Shown: positions 53,297 through 61,976, counted from the stretch's first letter. The stretch: 64,000 nt of DNA from Deltaproteobacteria bacterium (GCA_016177705.1 JACOUT010000006.1:62001-126000); one strand, 5' to 3'. Numbers and translations: made by a program. The notes: generated from the letters alone by a model not told the origin.

Positions 53297-53826
53297 CGCC
53301 AAGACGACGCCGAGTGCTTGGAGAGGAACGTCTCGCTCGCCGGGAGCCCAGCCACGTGTTCACACGTGCCGATGTCGAGTTCATCGAGTACCTGTTGCCA
53401 CTCAGCCCGGGCAAGAAGACTCTGGACGTAGAGGAGTTGATGACCGCGCTCATGTCCGGCCGGCGGCCCGGGGCTCAGGTGATCCTCAGCCCTTGGGGCG
53501 CAGCGGCCGCAGCGCTGGTCTCCGCTGTCGTCGAACACGACCACCGCCTCTTCCCCTGTGCGCTGCGTGCCTGGGTCCTCTCAGCGACCTGCGTCGCGCA
53601 GATGGAGAAGGCAGCGGCGCGGGCATCGCGCGAGCAAGGGAACCGGTCGTTCGTGGTGCGACTGGGGGCGCGCTACATGTTGCAGAGGATCGCCGATGCG
53701 CGCGGCCTGTTCGGCACGCCGTTTGCCGTCGATGTCACCGATGTCGCCGTTCGCCTGCGCTACGCGCTGGGGGTTAGGGGTGGCGCGCTGGCGAGCGAGC
53801 CCTGCCGCACGGAGGATCCGCCATGA
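53293..53826 (+). CDS. unknown protein of the replication operon
   Basis: The 177-residue basic, helix-rich protein starts at ATG 53293, overlapping the polymerase stop (ATGA). Features are EPSHVFTRADVEFIEYLLPL and VVRLGARYMLQRIADARGLFG. No family is recognised. Its coupling to the polymerase and protease-like genes on both sides suggests a role in element replication or its control. Confidence 0.6.
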   Translation: MTPRRRRVLGEERLARREPSHVFTRADVEFIEYLLPLSPGKKTLDVEELMTALMSGRRPGAQVILSPWGAAAAALVSAVVEHDHRLFPCALRAWVLSATCVAQMEKAAARASREQGNRSFVVRLGARYMLQRIADARGLFGTPFAVDVTDVAVRLRYALGVRGGALASEPCRTEDPP

Positions 53827-54407
53827 GGAGGGTGGACGAGAGGCATTCGACCGCCGTTCATGAGGCCGGCCACGCCGTCATGGGCTGGCGCAACAACGTG
53901 AGGCTCCGTGAGCCAGGGATCCGACTGCTCGACGGCGAGCTCCTCGGCCACGTGGCTCAGCGACTGCGCGTGGTGTCCGTGGCACCTGGCATGGCGACGG
54001 CGCTGGCCGAGCGCGGCGGATGGGAGCCGGTGATCACCTGCGCCGAGCTGGACGTCGAAATAATCCTCGCCGGCACGCTGGCAGAGCGCCGGTTCCTGCG
54101 GATCAGGGCGCCGGGGTTCTTGCCTGGCGCCGCCGACGACTACCGGACCGCACTGGATGTTCTCATGCTGATCGACGGCCAGCGCCACGGCGAGACGTCG
54201 GAGCAGCGTGTCAGCGCGTGGATGTCCATGATCTATGCGCGCGCTGTACGCCAGGTGCGTGAGCCCCGAACTTGGGCCACCATCATCGACGTCGCGCAGG
54301 CGCTTGCCGCGCGCGGGCGCATGACTGTGACCGGCTTCGAGCGCCGCATGGCCCGGCTCCGGCCGCCGCGCTCGCCTCGGGCGCATCGCCCGGGCTTCGG
54401 GTGCTGA
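53823..54407 (+). CDS. FtsH/M41-like metalloprotease domain, free-standing
   Basis: The 194-residue protein begins with TAVHEAGHAVMGW, the M41 zinc motif HExxH (His13, Glu14, His17). A later PGAADDYRTALDVLML segment resembles the third-ligand region of FtsH (acidic residue after G-A). Neither the AAA domain nor the membrane helices of FtsH are present. Small M41-like proteins occur in phages and other mobile elements with no fixed role. It overlaps the previous gene by ATGA. It could degrade a repressor or host protein. Confidence 0.75.
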   Translation: MRRVDERHSTAVHEAGHAVMGWRNNVRLREPGIRLLDGELLGHVAQRLRVVSVAPGMATALAERGGWEPVITCAELDVEIILAGTLAERRFLRIRAPGFLPGAADDYRTALDVLMLIDGQRHGETSEQRVSAWMSMIYARAVRQVREPRTWATIIDVAQALAARGRMTVTGFERRMARLRPPRSPRAHRPGFGC

Positions 54408-54601
54408 TCACGCCAACGGGCATCACCTGTCAGGGCGATGCGCTCGTACATGACAGAGGTGAGGCGGTGCTTTTCTCGACGTGCCCGTCGTCGGCGGGCC
54501 GTGTCACCCGACGTCGAAGGTGAGCGTTCTAGCCGGCCCTCGACCTTGGCCACGAGCACGCGGCGCCCCGCCAAATCCGGTCGCGGCCGGGCGGCTCTCG
54601 G

Positions 54602-56083
54602 TCAGTCGGGGTATTCGTTGTCCCCTGGATCCGGCGGGAAGCACCTGGCCAGCCGCGCGGCGAGCTTGGGCTCGAAGTCGAAGTCGGCCACCTGGACGAG
54701 CTTGGGGTGACCGTCGTCGTCGTGGACCACCACCGCAGCGCCGTGGCCCAAGTCCTTGGCGACGTCGCACACCAGCTCCACGGCACCGTCATCGCTGTCC
54801 GGCCACAGCTCGCGCACCTTGGCCTTCCCACAAACCTTCGCCACGTGCGCAGCAAGCGTGCGCTTGTTGTCGGTGTCCTTCTTCGAGTGTGCCCCGACCT
54901 CGACCTCCCGGTAACGCCGCACCTCGGCCAGCTTGCCGTCGACCATGGTGTACTGCACGAGACCCGACGCTGAGCGGTAGGCCGCCATTGATCCGCAGGC
55001 GTTCTTCTTGGCGCTGTAGGGCTTCTTGGGGAGCGCGGCCCCAACGCCCGTGGCCAGGAACGCCGCCACCGGCATGCCCGGCCTGATCTCGTCGCCCCTG
55101 CTGGCGGCCACGGCTGTGGCCTTGTCTCGTTCCTCGGCCTCGCACGCCGCGCGCGTCTGACCATGGGCGACGCAGGCCCCAAACTGGCGGTCGCGTGCCT
55201 GTGCCCCCGTCTCCTGGTAGTCCAGGCAGCCGCGGACCAGCAGCCGAATGTCACACAGGTCGCGGGTTGGCGCCTCGCGGCAGCTCTTGGCCCGCGCATC
55301 GAAGACATCGGCGCAGTCCTGGGGCTGCGTCACGGCGCCCTTGCGCGCGGCCACGCGCACAAGCTCGCTGCATCCATCGGCGTCGCCGCCCGCGCAGCCG
55401 CGTCGCGCCAACGCAAGCGCCAGGGCCGAATCGTCAGCCATGCTCGCGGCCTTGGCGCACGCGCGCACTTCGCCGCCCTCGCAGCGCCCACGCTGCTCAC
55501 TGGTCTCCGCCTCGCGCTGCGCCTTGGCCTCCGCGGCCTGCGCCTTGGCCTCCGCGGCCTTGCGCGCGTCGCACTTGGCGTCGGCGTTCACGATCTCGGC
55601 GCCGGTCGCGACCACGGTGAACACGCTGCCGCGCGGGACGATGCGGAAGACCATGGCCACATCGGGCCCGGTTGCGAAGCGTGCGTACTGTCCGTCGGGG
55701 GAAATCCGCGCTGTGGAACCGGTCTGCTGTTCGATGGAGCGTAGGAAGGCGAAGGCTGCCTGCTGGTCGCCAAGCGGAGTCGGCCGGCGGCGATCTTCCA
55801 CGCGCGTGACCAGGCCGTCGTGCAGGTACACGTCGGCCTCCACGGTCGACAGCTGCCTGAACGTGCAAAGCCTGGAGTCCGACAGCGGCGTGAGCTCATG
55901 GATGCCGCCGGTGACGCTCGGCGCTACCGCGATGCTCTCAAGCACCGCGCGCGCCTCGGCCTCGGGTCGGTTGAGCAAAGTGGCGAGGTCGCCGCTGGCG
56001 AGCGCGGGGGCGCAAAGGAGTACCGTGCAGACCAGCGCTGTGGCCTTAGGCAGGGACCAGCGAGCAGACGATCTGTTCGTCAC
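54602..56083 (-). CDS. exported cysteine-rich protein with Sel1-like segment
   Basis: The 493-residue protein starts at GTG 56083 with a signal peptide (TALVCTVLLCAPALA). A beta-rich head (about 30-175) precedes a short coiled coil (KAAEAKAQAAEAKAQREAE). A Cys-repeat stretch (about 190-300) with CEGGEVRACAKAASMADD and CAGGDADGCSELVRVA spacing resembles Sel1-type repeats with disulfide pairs. An acidic C-terminal domain binds unknown partners. It overlaps the preceding membrane-protein gene (GTGA) and is the last of three cargo genes. Function is unknown. Confidence 0.6.
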   Translation of the reverse strand: MTNRSSARWSLPKATALVCTVLLCAPALASGDLATLLNRPEAEARAVLESIAVAPSVTGGIHELTPLSDSRLCTFRQLSTVEADVYLHDGLVTRVEDRRRPTPLGDQQAAFAFLRSIEQQTGSTARISPDGQYARFATGPDVAMVFRIVPRGSVFTVVATGAEIVNADAKCDARKAAEAKAQAAEAKAQREAETSEQRGRCEGGEVRACAKAASMADDSALALALARRGCAGGDADGCSELVRVAARKGAVTQPQDCADVFDARAKSCREAPTRDLCDIRLLVRGCLDYQETGAQARDRQFGACVAHGQTRAACEAEERDKATAVAASRGDEIRPGMPVAAFLATGVGAALPKKPYSAKKNACGSMAAYRSASGLVQYTMVDGKLAEVRRYREVEVGAHSKKDTDNKRTLAAHVAKVCGKAKVRELWPDSDDGAVELVCDVAKDLGHGAAVVVHDDDGHPKLVQVADFDFEPKLAARLARCFPPDPGDNEYPD

Positions 56084-57780
56084 GGCATCACCCCCGCTTC
56101 ATAGAGCATGCCGCCGCGTGCGTACTCGTTGCCGGACCCGCTGGGCAGCACCGCCAGCACCGCATCCAGTCGCGCCGTGAACCGTTTTCTTCCGTACAAG
56201 TCCCGATCGACATCGGCCGCTGCCCACCCGCCAGCCCTTGAGCCATCGTGGTCCCGGAACTCAAAGGACTCGATGAGCACCTCCCACTCGTCGCCATGAG
56301 GCCGTAGCTTGAGGCCGAAGGTGACGCTCGGGGCGCTGCACTCCACGTCGACCCCGAATCTCGGCTCGGTGACGATCTTGTGCGACCATCGCCCTTTCGG
56401 GCAGTCGAGCGAGCGCACGTAGCCCATGATCGGATCAGGGCTGTCGAGCGCCGGGACGTCGATGAAGTCGGGGAACTCGCTGTCTCGGCATCGCGCAGAG
56501 GCCGGGCCGCAGAGTTGCTCGTCGCTTGCAAACGTGCTCACCACCTTGCCCTCGGCGAGACGGATATCGAGCGTCTGCCGCACAGGATCGATGTACTTGC
56601 CGGTGAACTTGCCACCTTCGATGCGACCATCGACGGTCTTGAGACCTGTGCGCAGCGCCCAGCCCTGGAACAAACCGTCATCCACGCCGCCCGCGGGCGT
56701 CGTGCAGAAGCGGTAGATCTCCGTTGGCGCGGCCTGGGCGTGCCGTGTGCCGCCGTAGGCAAACGCCTCCTGGCCACCGAGCGCGCAGTCGTTGCCGCGT
56801 GCAGCGAGCTGGAGCCACGCAACGCCGACCGCGATGAAGGCCACTGCGCCCGCCGCTGCGGGCAAGATGATCGACCATCTGCCAGCGCCCACGACCAGCA
56901 GGCGAGGGATAGTCAGGGTGGCGGGCTCAGCCTCTGGGATACCAGCGCCCGCAGCGCGCAGCGCCGTGCGCAGAACAGCGCGCAGGCCCACCAGCTTGGC
57001 ATCGACGGACGCCAGCGCCTCTGCTGACGCCTCGCTGCGCACCAGGATCGCTCGGTTGCGGCGGGTCTCCTTGATCTCTGCGCCGAGCTGCGTGAGGGCG
57101 CCGGCGGGGTCTGTTGCGTCAGCGGCCAACGCGCGCTCGGCTTCGGCCAACTGTGCGGCGGCATCCTTGACGATGGCCTCGGCCGCACCGGTCTTCTCCA
57201 GGACAGCGAGGGCCTCCCGCTTGCTGACGACGGCTCGGTTCAGCGCGCCCTTGCGCAGATTGGCGGCCATCCAGATCTTCGACCGCCAACGGATGTCCGC
57301 AACGTCAGTGAGCGAGGCAAGCGCACGCCGCCCCCTGCGCACCACCAGCAGGACGCGCACAAGCGCGGCACCGGCGAGCGCCAGGACCGCGAGTGCGGGG
57401 AGATGCCACGGCTCGTACCAGCCGCGCTTGAAGAGCGCGGTGAGCACGACGATCGTGCCGAAGCCCAGCGCCACAAGCTCAACGATGACCACAACGCCGA
57501 GCGCGACAGCGTAGCGCGAGACCGCGGCCCCGTTAAGGTCACAGGTCTCCACGGTGTTCCGCCTGGTCGAGCGCCACACCAGGAAGAGCAGCAAGCCGGC
57601 GCAGGCCGCGGTGAAGAAGCTCGCCGCCACGATGCCGCGAGTGGAGACACCGTCGACCTCGAAATAGACGCCGCCAGCGGGCCTGGCGACCGCGTAGGTC
57701 TTGGGCCACCACTGCGCGGCTGCGATGGCCGTGAACGCCGCGAGCACCGACGCAACGAGAGAAGAGACCCGAATCGTCAC
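56080..57780 (-). CDS. multi-helix membrane protein of unknown function
   Basis: The 566-residue protein starts at GTG 57780 with a G-rich ribosome-binding site. Hydrophobic helices lie at about 7-24, 50-70, 88-115 and 125-147, and another at about 308-333 (IILPAAAGAVAFIAVGVAWL). A cytoplasmic coiled coil lies between (about 180-290). The C-terminal 230 residues form a Cys-containing outer domain (FCTTPAGGVDDGLFQGWALR). No family is recognised. It is coupled by GTGA to the exported Cys-rich protein, so both may form an envelope complex. Confidence 0.6.
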   Translation of the reverse strand: MTIRVSSLVASVLAAFTAIAAAQWWPKTYAVARPAGGVYFEVDGVSTRGIVAASFFTAACAGLLLFLVWRSTRRNTVETCDLNGAAVSRYAVALGVVVIVELVALGFGTIVVLTALFKRGWYEPWHLPALAVLALAGAALVRVLLVVRRGRRALASLTDVADIRWRSKIWMAANLRKGALNRAVVSKREALAVLEKTGAAEAIVKDAAAQLAEAERALAADATDPAGALTQLGAEIKETRRNRAILVRSEASAEALASVDAKLVGLRAVLRTALRAAGAGIPEAEPATLTIPRLLVVGAGRWSIILPAAAGAVAFIAVGVAWLQLAARGNDCALGGQEAFAYGGTRHAQAAPTEIYRFCTTPAGGVDDGLFQGWALRTGLKTVDGRIEGGKFTGKYIDPVRQTLDIRLAEGKVVSTFASDEQLCGPASARCRDSEFPDFIDVPALDSPDPIMGYVRSLDCPKGRWSHKIVTEPRFGVDVECSAPSVTFGLKLRPHGDEWEVLIESFEFRDHDGSRAGGWAAADVDRDLYGRKRFTARLDAVLAVLPSGSGNEYARGGMLYEAGVMP

Positions 57781-57862
57781 CGCCTACCCCCTGCCGCGCT
57801 GGACCCGCGTGGTCCTCACTCCGCTGCCAAGCCCCCCAAGCGTGCACCGCACGCCGGTTCCG

Positions 57863-58444
57863 TCATTGACACCCTCTCGACGCGGCGCACGCCTTGGCGC
57901 ACTCCTCGGCCCCCGAAGCCCGGAAGCGCGCCAAGCGCTGCTCCAACTCGGCCATCGACTCGGGCGCGGTCGCGTAGGCCGGGCTGCACTTCGCCATGCA
58001 CTCTTCCAAGATTGGCATGCAGCGATCGGCCTTCGTGGGATCCCGTGCGCGCGGCGGCGTCACGGCGTCGGGCTCGCGCTGGCGCAGCGCTGCGCGCTCC
58101 TCGCGCTCGGCTTCCGCGCGACTGCGCTCCGACGACCGCGCCCAGGCCAGATCACGGAGTGCACGAGTCTCGTCGAGGCCGGTGGCGCAGTAGGTCTCGT
58201 CCTCGCTCGCCCAGCGCCCCTTCGCGCGATCGCACGCGGCGGCTTCGTCTGCCGAGAGGCCCTCGGGGCACCTAACGTGCTTCAGCTGCTCGCACGGTGG
58301 CCGCTCGCCGAAGCTCGTCCACATCCAGAAGAACGCCGCTGCCATGGCGCCGAGCGCGGCGACGGCCGCCACCACCCAGACGAGCGCGGCACGGGCACCG
58401 GATTGCCCCACGGGCTCGGCTGCGTCGACCTGATCCTCCTCCAC
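57863..58444 (-). CDS. single-pass membrane protein with Cys-rich outer domain
   Basis: The protein is 193 residues from GTG 58444, chosen because GGGGGCCGCG precedes it. An in-frame ATG at 58507 would add 21 residues but overlaps the start of the divergent regulator. One membrane helix (ALVWVVAAVAALGAMAAAFFWMW) is followed by a helical, charged region and several Cys pairs (CEQLKHVRCPEG, CMPILEECMAKC, CAKACAASRGC). Function is unknown. It is 82 bp upstream of the membrane-protein gene and likely in the same operon. Confidence 0.6.
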   Translation of the reverse strand: MEEDQVDAAEPVGQSGARAALVWVVAAVAALGAMAAAFFWMWTSFGERPPCEQLKHVRCPEGLSADEAAACDRAKGRWASEDETYCATGLDETRALRDLAWARSSERSRAEAEREERAALRQREPDAVTPPRARDPTKADRCMPILEECMAKCSPAYATAPESMAELEQRLARFRASGAEECAKACAASRGCQ

Positions 58445-58505
58445 CGCGGCCCCCGAGGTTCTGCATACCGAACCTAGAGCGTTCGGGCCCCCGCTAACAA
58501 GCTGC

Positions 58506-58886
58506 ATGGCCGTTCGAGGGCGCGGCCGCGCCCCCCGTCAGCGCAGGACCATCCCGGAGCCTCTGGCCTTGCAGGTCGGAACGCGGATTCGTGCGCTGCG
58601 CAAGGAGATCGGCATGAGCTTCATCGAGCTCCAGGCCGAGACGGAGCTGGGCAAAGGCTACCTGTCTGAGCTGGAGCGCGGGCTCGTGGTGCCGACGGTG
58701 GTCGCGCTCAACAAGATCGCGATCGCCCTCGGCCTGACCCTCGCCGATCTCGTCGCGGGCGGGTCGCCGCGCGAGGAGCTGTTCCTGCTCACACGTGCCC
58801 TCGACAAGAAATCTGTGCTGCGGCTCCTCGACGTAGCTCACCGGCTCGCGCCCCCGTCGACCAACGCGCGCGGCGGCGAATCGTAA
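58506..58886 (+). CDS. XRE-family transcriptional regulator
   Basis: The 126-residue protein has a basic leader and a helix-turn-helix of the Xre type (VGTRIRALRKEIGMSFIELQAETELGKGYLSELERG, then TVVALNKIAIALGLTLADLVAG). The C-terminal tail has no domain. It is divergent from the membrane cargo gene, and the two possible ATG starts share a CATG. It probably represses the cargo operon or its own gene. Confidence 0.85.
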   Translation: MAVRGRGRAPRQRRTIPEPLALQVGTRIRALRKEIGMSFIELQAETELGKGYLSELERGLVVPTVVALNKIAIALGLTLADLVAGGSPREELFLLTRALDKKSVLRLLDVAHRLAPPSTNARGGES

Positions 58887-58901
58887 AGAAGGCGATCGCC
58901 T

Positions 58902-58933
58902 CGGCCCGCCCCGGCCGACGCCGAGGCGGGCCG
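58902..58933. terminator. hairpin between convergent regulator and nuclease genes
   Basis: A 9-bp stem (CGGCCCGCC with GGCGGGCCG) lies in the 53-bp gap between convergent stops. The loop contains a second possible CCTCGGC/GCCGAGG pairing. Weak T-rich sequence follows on the plus strand, so it may stop transcription from both sides. Confidence 0.5.
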
Positions 58934-58939
58934 TCGTCG

Positions 58940-59734
58940 TCATTTCACACATCGGCGACGATAAGGGCACGAACGACACTGCCAGCGGCGCAGTGGGTAG
59001 CTGACGCCGGCGTCGATGGCGCGCAGCACGCCTACGGCCATGCGCAGGAAGTCCTCCTGATCCTGGTCGTCGCGCATCACGTCCTCGACCTGCACCGCCG
59101 GCGCCTTGGCCTTGGTCACGATCTGGTAGCGCAGACCCACCTCGTCGCCGGCGCCGGCCTGCCGCAGGGCGAGCTGGTAGGCCGTCGGCTGCACGTCGAA
59201 GCGCAGCTGGTCCTCGGCGTAGCGCCGGGCCGCGGTCTTGTTCTCGACTACCACGAGCCGACCGTCCTCGCGCACCACCAAGTCGATGAAGCCCGTGAGC
59301 CGCTCTTCGAGCACCACGCCAGTGTCAGGGTCATGGAGCACGGCCGAGACCGGCTTCTCGACCGCGACGACCTCGGCGGGTGCCGCGGCGTCATGATCGA
59401 GAAACGCGGCCAGCATCCTCTGGGCCAGATCGACCGCGTCTGGCACGCCCTCACCGGCCTCGATCGGCACGCCACGCTGTCCTTGCTCGTCCCAGGCCCG
59501 AGCAAAAGCCGAGACGAGCGCGTCGAGCGACAGCGCGCGGCCCGCCTGCCTCTCGCCGTAGTGCGCGGCCAGCGCGGCGTGGAACGCCGAGCCGAAGGCG
59601 AGCGCATGGGGCACGGCCTCGGGCTCGTGACCGCGGACATACTTGAGCTCGTACTGCCGCGGGCACCGAAGCCAGGTCTTCAGTTGCGACACGCTGACGT
59701 GCAGCACGTCGGCGTCCATGATGTCGAGCGGCAT
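58940..59734 (-). CDS. RecB/Cas4-like PD-(D/E)XK nuclease with Fe-S cysteines
   Basis: The 264-residue protein matches the PDDEXK_1 RecB-family exonuclease fold. It has SQLKTWLRCPRQYELKYVRG at the N terminus, the nuclease core FIDLVV and VVVENKTAA (Asp, then Glu-x-Lys), QPTAYQLAL and a Cys-rich end WQCRSCPYRRRC. Cys24 with Cys253, Cys256 and Cys262 gives the four-Cys [4Fe-4S] pattern of Cas4/AddB. ATG 59734 has AGGAGG 7 bases upstream and overlaps the Rad52-like gene stop (TGATG). It likely produces 3' single strands for the annealing protein. Confidence 0.88.
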   Translation of the reverse strand: MPLDIMDADVLHVSVSQLKTWLRCPRQYELKYVRGHEPEAVPHALAFGSAFHAALAAHYGERQAGRALSLDALVSAFARAWDEQGQRGVPIEAGEGVPDAVDLAQRMLAAFLDHDAAAPAEVVAVEKPVSAVLHDPDTGVVLEERLTGFIDLVVREDGRLVVVENKTAARRYAEDQLRFDVQPTAYQLALRQAGAGDEVGLRYQIVTKAKAPAVQVEDVMRDDQDQEDFLRMAVGVLRAIDAGVSYPLRRWQCRSCPYRRRCVK

Positions 59735-60474
59735 CACGCGACCTCCTCTCCCTCGGCCTGACGGCGCGCATGGCCGTTGCCGAGCTTGGCCGACAGCTCG
59801 CCGATGATCTGGCTCGCGTCGGCACGGTCGAGGAACTCGACCGTGCAGCCGAAGCGCTCCTTCACACGGTTGCGGAAGGCGACCTTGTCGATATCGAGCT
59901 TGCGCGCCAGCGCCCAGAGCGCCGCGAGCTGCTTCGACGTCAACCGGTTGCGCGCCACCGCCGGTTCCTCGCTCGCCACTGGCCGTGCCTGCGGCGCGGC
60001 ACGTCGAGGCGCCTGCTCGTCGTCTGCCGCCGGCACGTTGTCGTCGTCGATGGTGCCCTCGTAGGCCTGCCTGCCACACCCGAGCATGGCTGCGGCCTTC
60101 TTCAGGCCGTTGGTGAACGCGCCCTTGCGCGCATCGGCCTCGATCGTCGACGTGTGGCCGCCGGTGCCGTGGGCCTCGGCGAAGACCACGAAGCGACCGT
60201 CGGCCCACTCGCCGAGCTGCAAGAGGATCTCGCACGTGGCCTCGAACACCGCGCGGCCCTTCTGCGTCGTCGACTGGCGCACGGTTACGGTCTGCTCGGT
60301 GCGGTAGCCGCCGAGGCCGAGCACGTCGTTGAGGCGGTTGACGACGAACTGGTATTTGAGGCCCGTCGTCGAGTAGCCGCGGCCGGTGACGCTGCCGTCG
60401 GTGCGCTCGATGGCCTCCTCGGGGAACGGCGCCGATAGCGCCGTGTAGATCTTGGTCTTGTCATCGCGGGTCAT
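59734..60474 (-). CDS. Rad52-like single-strand annealing protein
   Basis: The 246-residue protein has the Rad52/22 fold signature. It shows GLKYQFVVNRLNDVLGLGGY, VFEATCEILLQLG, TSTIEADARKGAFTNGLKKAAAMLG and RQAYEG, ending in an acidic linker and a small C-terminal helical domain. Such phage recombinases anneal complementary single strands. ATG 60474 follows GGAGAGACC. It is coupled to the PD-(D/E)XK nuclease, an exonuclease-annealase pair as in phage recombination modules. Confidence 0.88.
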   Translation of the reverse strand: MTRDDKTKIYTALSAPFPEEAIERTDGSVTGRGYSTTGLKYQFVVNRLNDVLGLGGYRTEQTVTVRQSTTQKGRAVFEATCEILLQLGEWADGRFVVFAEAHGTGGHTSTIEADARKGAFTNGLKKAAAMLGCGRQAYEGTIDDDNVPAADDEQAPRRAAPQARPVASEEPAVARNRLTSKQLAALWALARKLDIDKVAFRNRVKERFGCTVEFLDRADASQIIGELSAKLGNGHARRQAEGEEVA

Positions 60475-60566
60475 GGTCTCTCCGTGGGGCACGTGGCCCG
60501 AAAGCAGACCGGGGCCGCGATGCTCACGACGAGCAGCGCGACCCCGGTCTGTGGTTGTGCATGACG

Positions 60567-60671
60567 TCAGCGGCGGCGCTTGCGGCCGAGGACGTCGGTG
60601 ATGAACAGTGCGATCCCCGCTGCAATGCGGCGCGCCGTCGGCGAGCGCAGGAACTTCCAGAGCGTGGACAT
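60567..60671 (-). CDS. 34-residue basic membrane microprotein
   Basis: ATG 60671 has a strong ribosome-binding site (AAGGAG, 7 bases away) and encodes a 34-residue peptide beginning MSTLWKFLRSPTARRIAAGI. Its centre (AAGIALFITDVLG) is a short hydrophobic helix flanked by Arg/Lys, ending RKRRR. It stands between the DUF932 and Rad52-like genes in the same direction. No family is known; membrane or nucleic-acid association is possible. The clear ribosome-binding site is the main support. The 147 bp to the next gene upstream show nothing else. Confidence 0.55.
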   Translation of the reverse strand: MSTLWKFLRSPTARRIAAGIALFITDVLGRKRRR

Positions 60672-60818
60672 GATCTTCTCCTTCCGTGGCGCGGGCCACG
60701 GCCGTGGTTGATTTGGCTGTTCGGGTTGGCCTGACGAGATCGTCGACCAAGGCGCGGTGGACCGCGAAGACGCCGTCATCGAAGGCGAGCGCGCCAGCGT
60801 GTGGCGCGATCTGCGGCG

Positions 60819-61865
60819 TCAGGCCGCGAGCAAGATCTCGTCGCGCGTGGTCCCATCGGTGAGCACGGCGTAGGCGCGGCGCCCGAGCTTGGCGGCGTCG
60901 CCGACCATGAGCGACTCGATCTTCGAGCGCGATCGCATCTCGTGCGTCGCGTAGTTGGTCGTGGCCTGGAGCCAGGCGTAGCCCGTGCCGTGGCCGGCGA
61001 CGTCGTGGCCCTCGCCGGTCTCGTGCAGCTCGCGGATGCGGGCCTGCACGCGCATGGCCAAGTCCTGCTGGTAGAGCAGGCGCTCGCGCTTGTCCTCGCC
61101 GAAGCCCTTGAAGGCGTCGAGCGCGGGCAGCGCGGGCACCGGTGCGACCAGATCGAGGAACTTCTGGGCCTGGCGCTCGCTCAGTACCGTCCGCGTGAGC
61201 ATGGCCATGGCCAGGTCCATGTTCTCGACGCGCTCACCGATGCTGAGCACGACCTCACGCGCGCGGTCGAGCGCGTCAGCAGCACGGCCCGTGTGGCGCA
61301 CGGTCACGCTGTCGACGTTCTGCGACAGCGCCAGCGAGAGCGTGTTCTGGCAGACGACGCGCACGCCTGACAGGATCAGGTTCGCGGTCGCCGTGCCGTC
61401 GTGGCTCGTGGTCGCCACGCAGAACAGCTCGGTCTCGTCGCCGGGCAGCGGCTCGACCTTGGTCTTCAGGCGCACCGAGTAGAACACCCTCTGGCCGTCA
61501 GCGAGCACGCCGCAGGTTTCCCAGGTTGCCTTGCCAGCGTCGACAAGGGCGTCGAGCAGCTCGCCGAGCTGCCGGTGCTGGATCACGGCGTATCGGTTCG
61601 TCGTGAAGCCGAGCACCTTTCGGTCGCGGTCGCGCAAGAGCGCCTTGACGCCGGTGATGACCTGGCCGTTGCCGACGGTCATCACCGCGTCCGTGGTCAC
61701 GCCCCAATCGGCGCGCGCGGCGCCCTCGATCTCGGCGAGCGCGATCGCCGGGTCACCCCGGTCGCCGACGCGCTGGCCGAGGCCGTGCCATGCCCGGGCG
61801 CCGGCGTAGGCGAAGCAGTCGATGTCGATGCCGTTGTCGTTGATCCTCTCGATACCGTGAGCCAT
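60819..61865 (-). CDS. DUF932 phage/plasmid-like protein
   Basis: The 348-residue protein matches DUF932/TIGR03299. The N terminus has GLGQRVG and IALAEIEGA. The middle has VLGFTTNRYAVIQHRQLGELLDAL, SHDGTATANLILSGVRVVCQNTLSLAL and RHTGRAADALDRAREVVL. The family is common on phages and plasmids and lacks a proven function; a link to DNA recombination is suspected because it often sits near annealing proteins, as here. ATG 61865 has GGGAGGT upstream. Confidence 0.88.
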   Translation of the reverse strand: MAHGIERINDNGIDIDCFAYAGARAWHGLGQRVGDRGDPAIALAEIEGAARADWGVTTDAVMTVGNGQVITGVKALLRDRDRKVLGFTTNRYAVIQHRQLGELLDALVDAGKATWETCGVLADGQRVFYSVRLKTKVEPLPGDETELFCVATTSHDGTATANLILSGVRVVCQNTLSLALSQNVDSVTVRHTGRAADALDRAREVVLSIGERVENMDLAMAMLTRTVLSERQAQKFLDLVAPVPALPALDAFKGFGEDKRERLLYQQDLAMRVQARIRELHETGEGHDVAGHGTGYAWLQATTNYATHEMRSRSKIESLMVGDAAKLGRRAYAVLTDGTTRDEILLAA

Positions 61866-61888
61866 GGCGTCACCTCCCGAGGACGACG

Positions 61889-61911
61889 AAGCCCGCCGAT
61901 GTGGCGGGCTT
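61889..61911. terminator. 9-bp hairpin upstream of the DUF932 gene
   Basis: AAGCCCGCC pairs with GGCGGGCTT over loop GATGT, with a short T-rich stretch (TCTCCTCC) on the plus strand. On the minus strand it falls 23 bp before the DUF932 start, so it could end the upstream transcript or act as an attenuator. Confidence 0.5.
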
Positions 61912-61976
61912 TCTCCTCCAGGGTGTTATGCCGGCGACCGCAGCAGTTGTTCACGGTCGTCGCCGCGCACCTGGGC

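Noticed and set aside
54408..54601. Small frames between the metalloprotease-like gene and the Cys-rich cargo gene
   Set aside because: No ribosome-binding site or protein-like composition; only a weak imperfect palindrome around 54425-54456 is seen.
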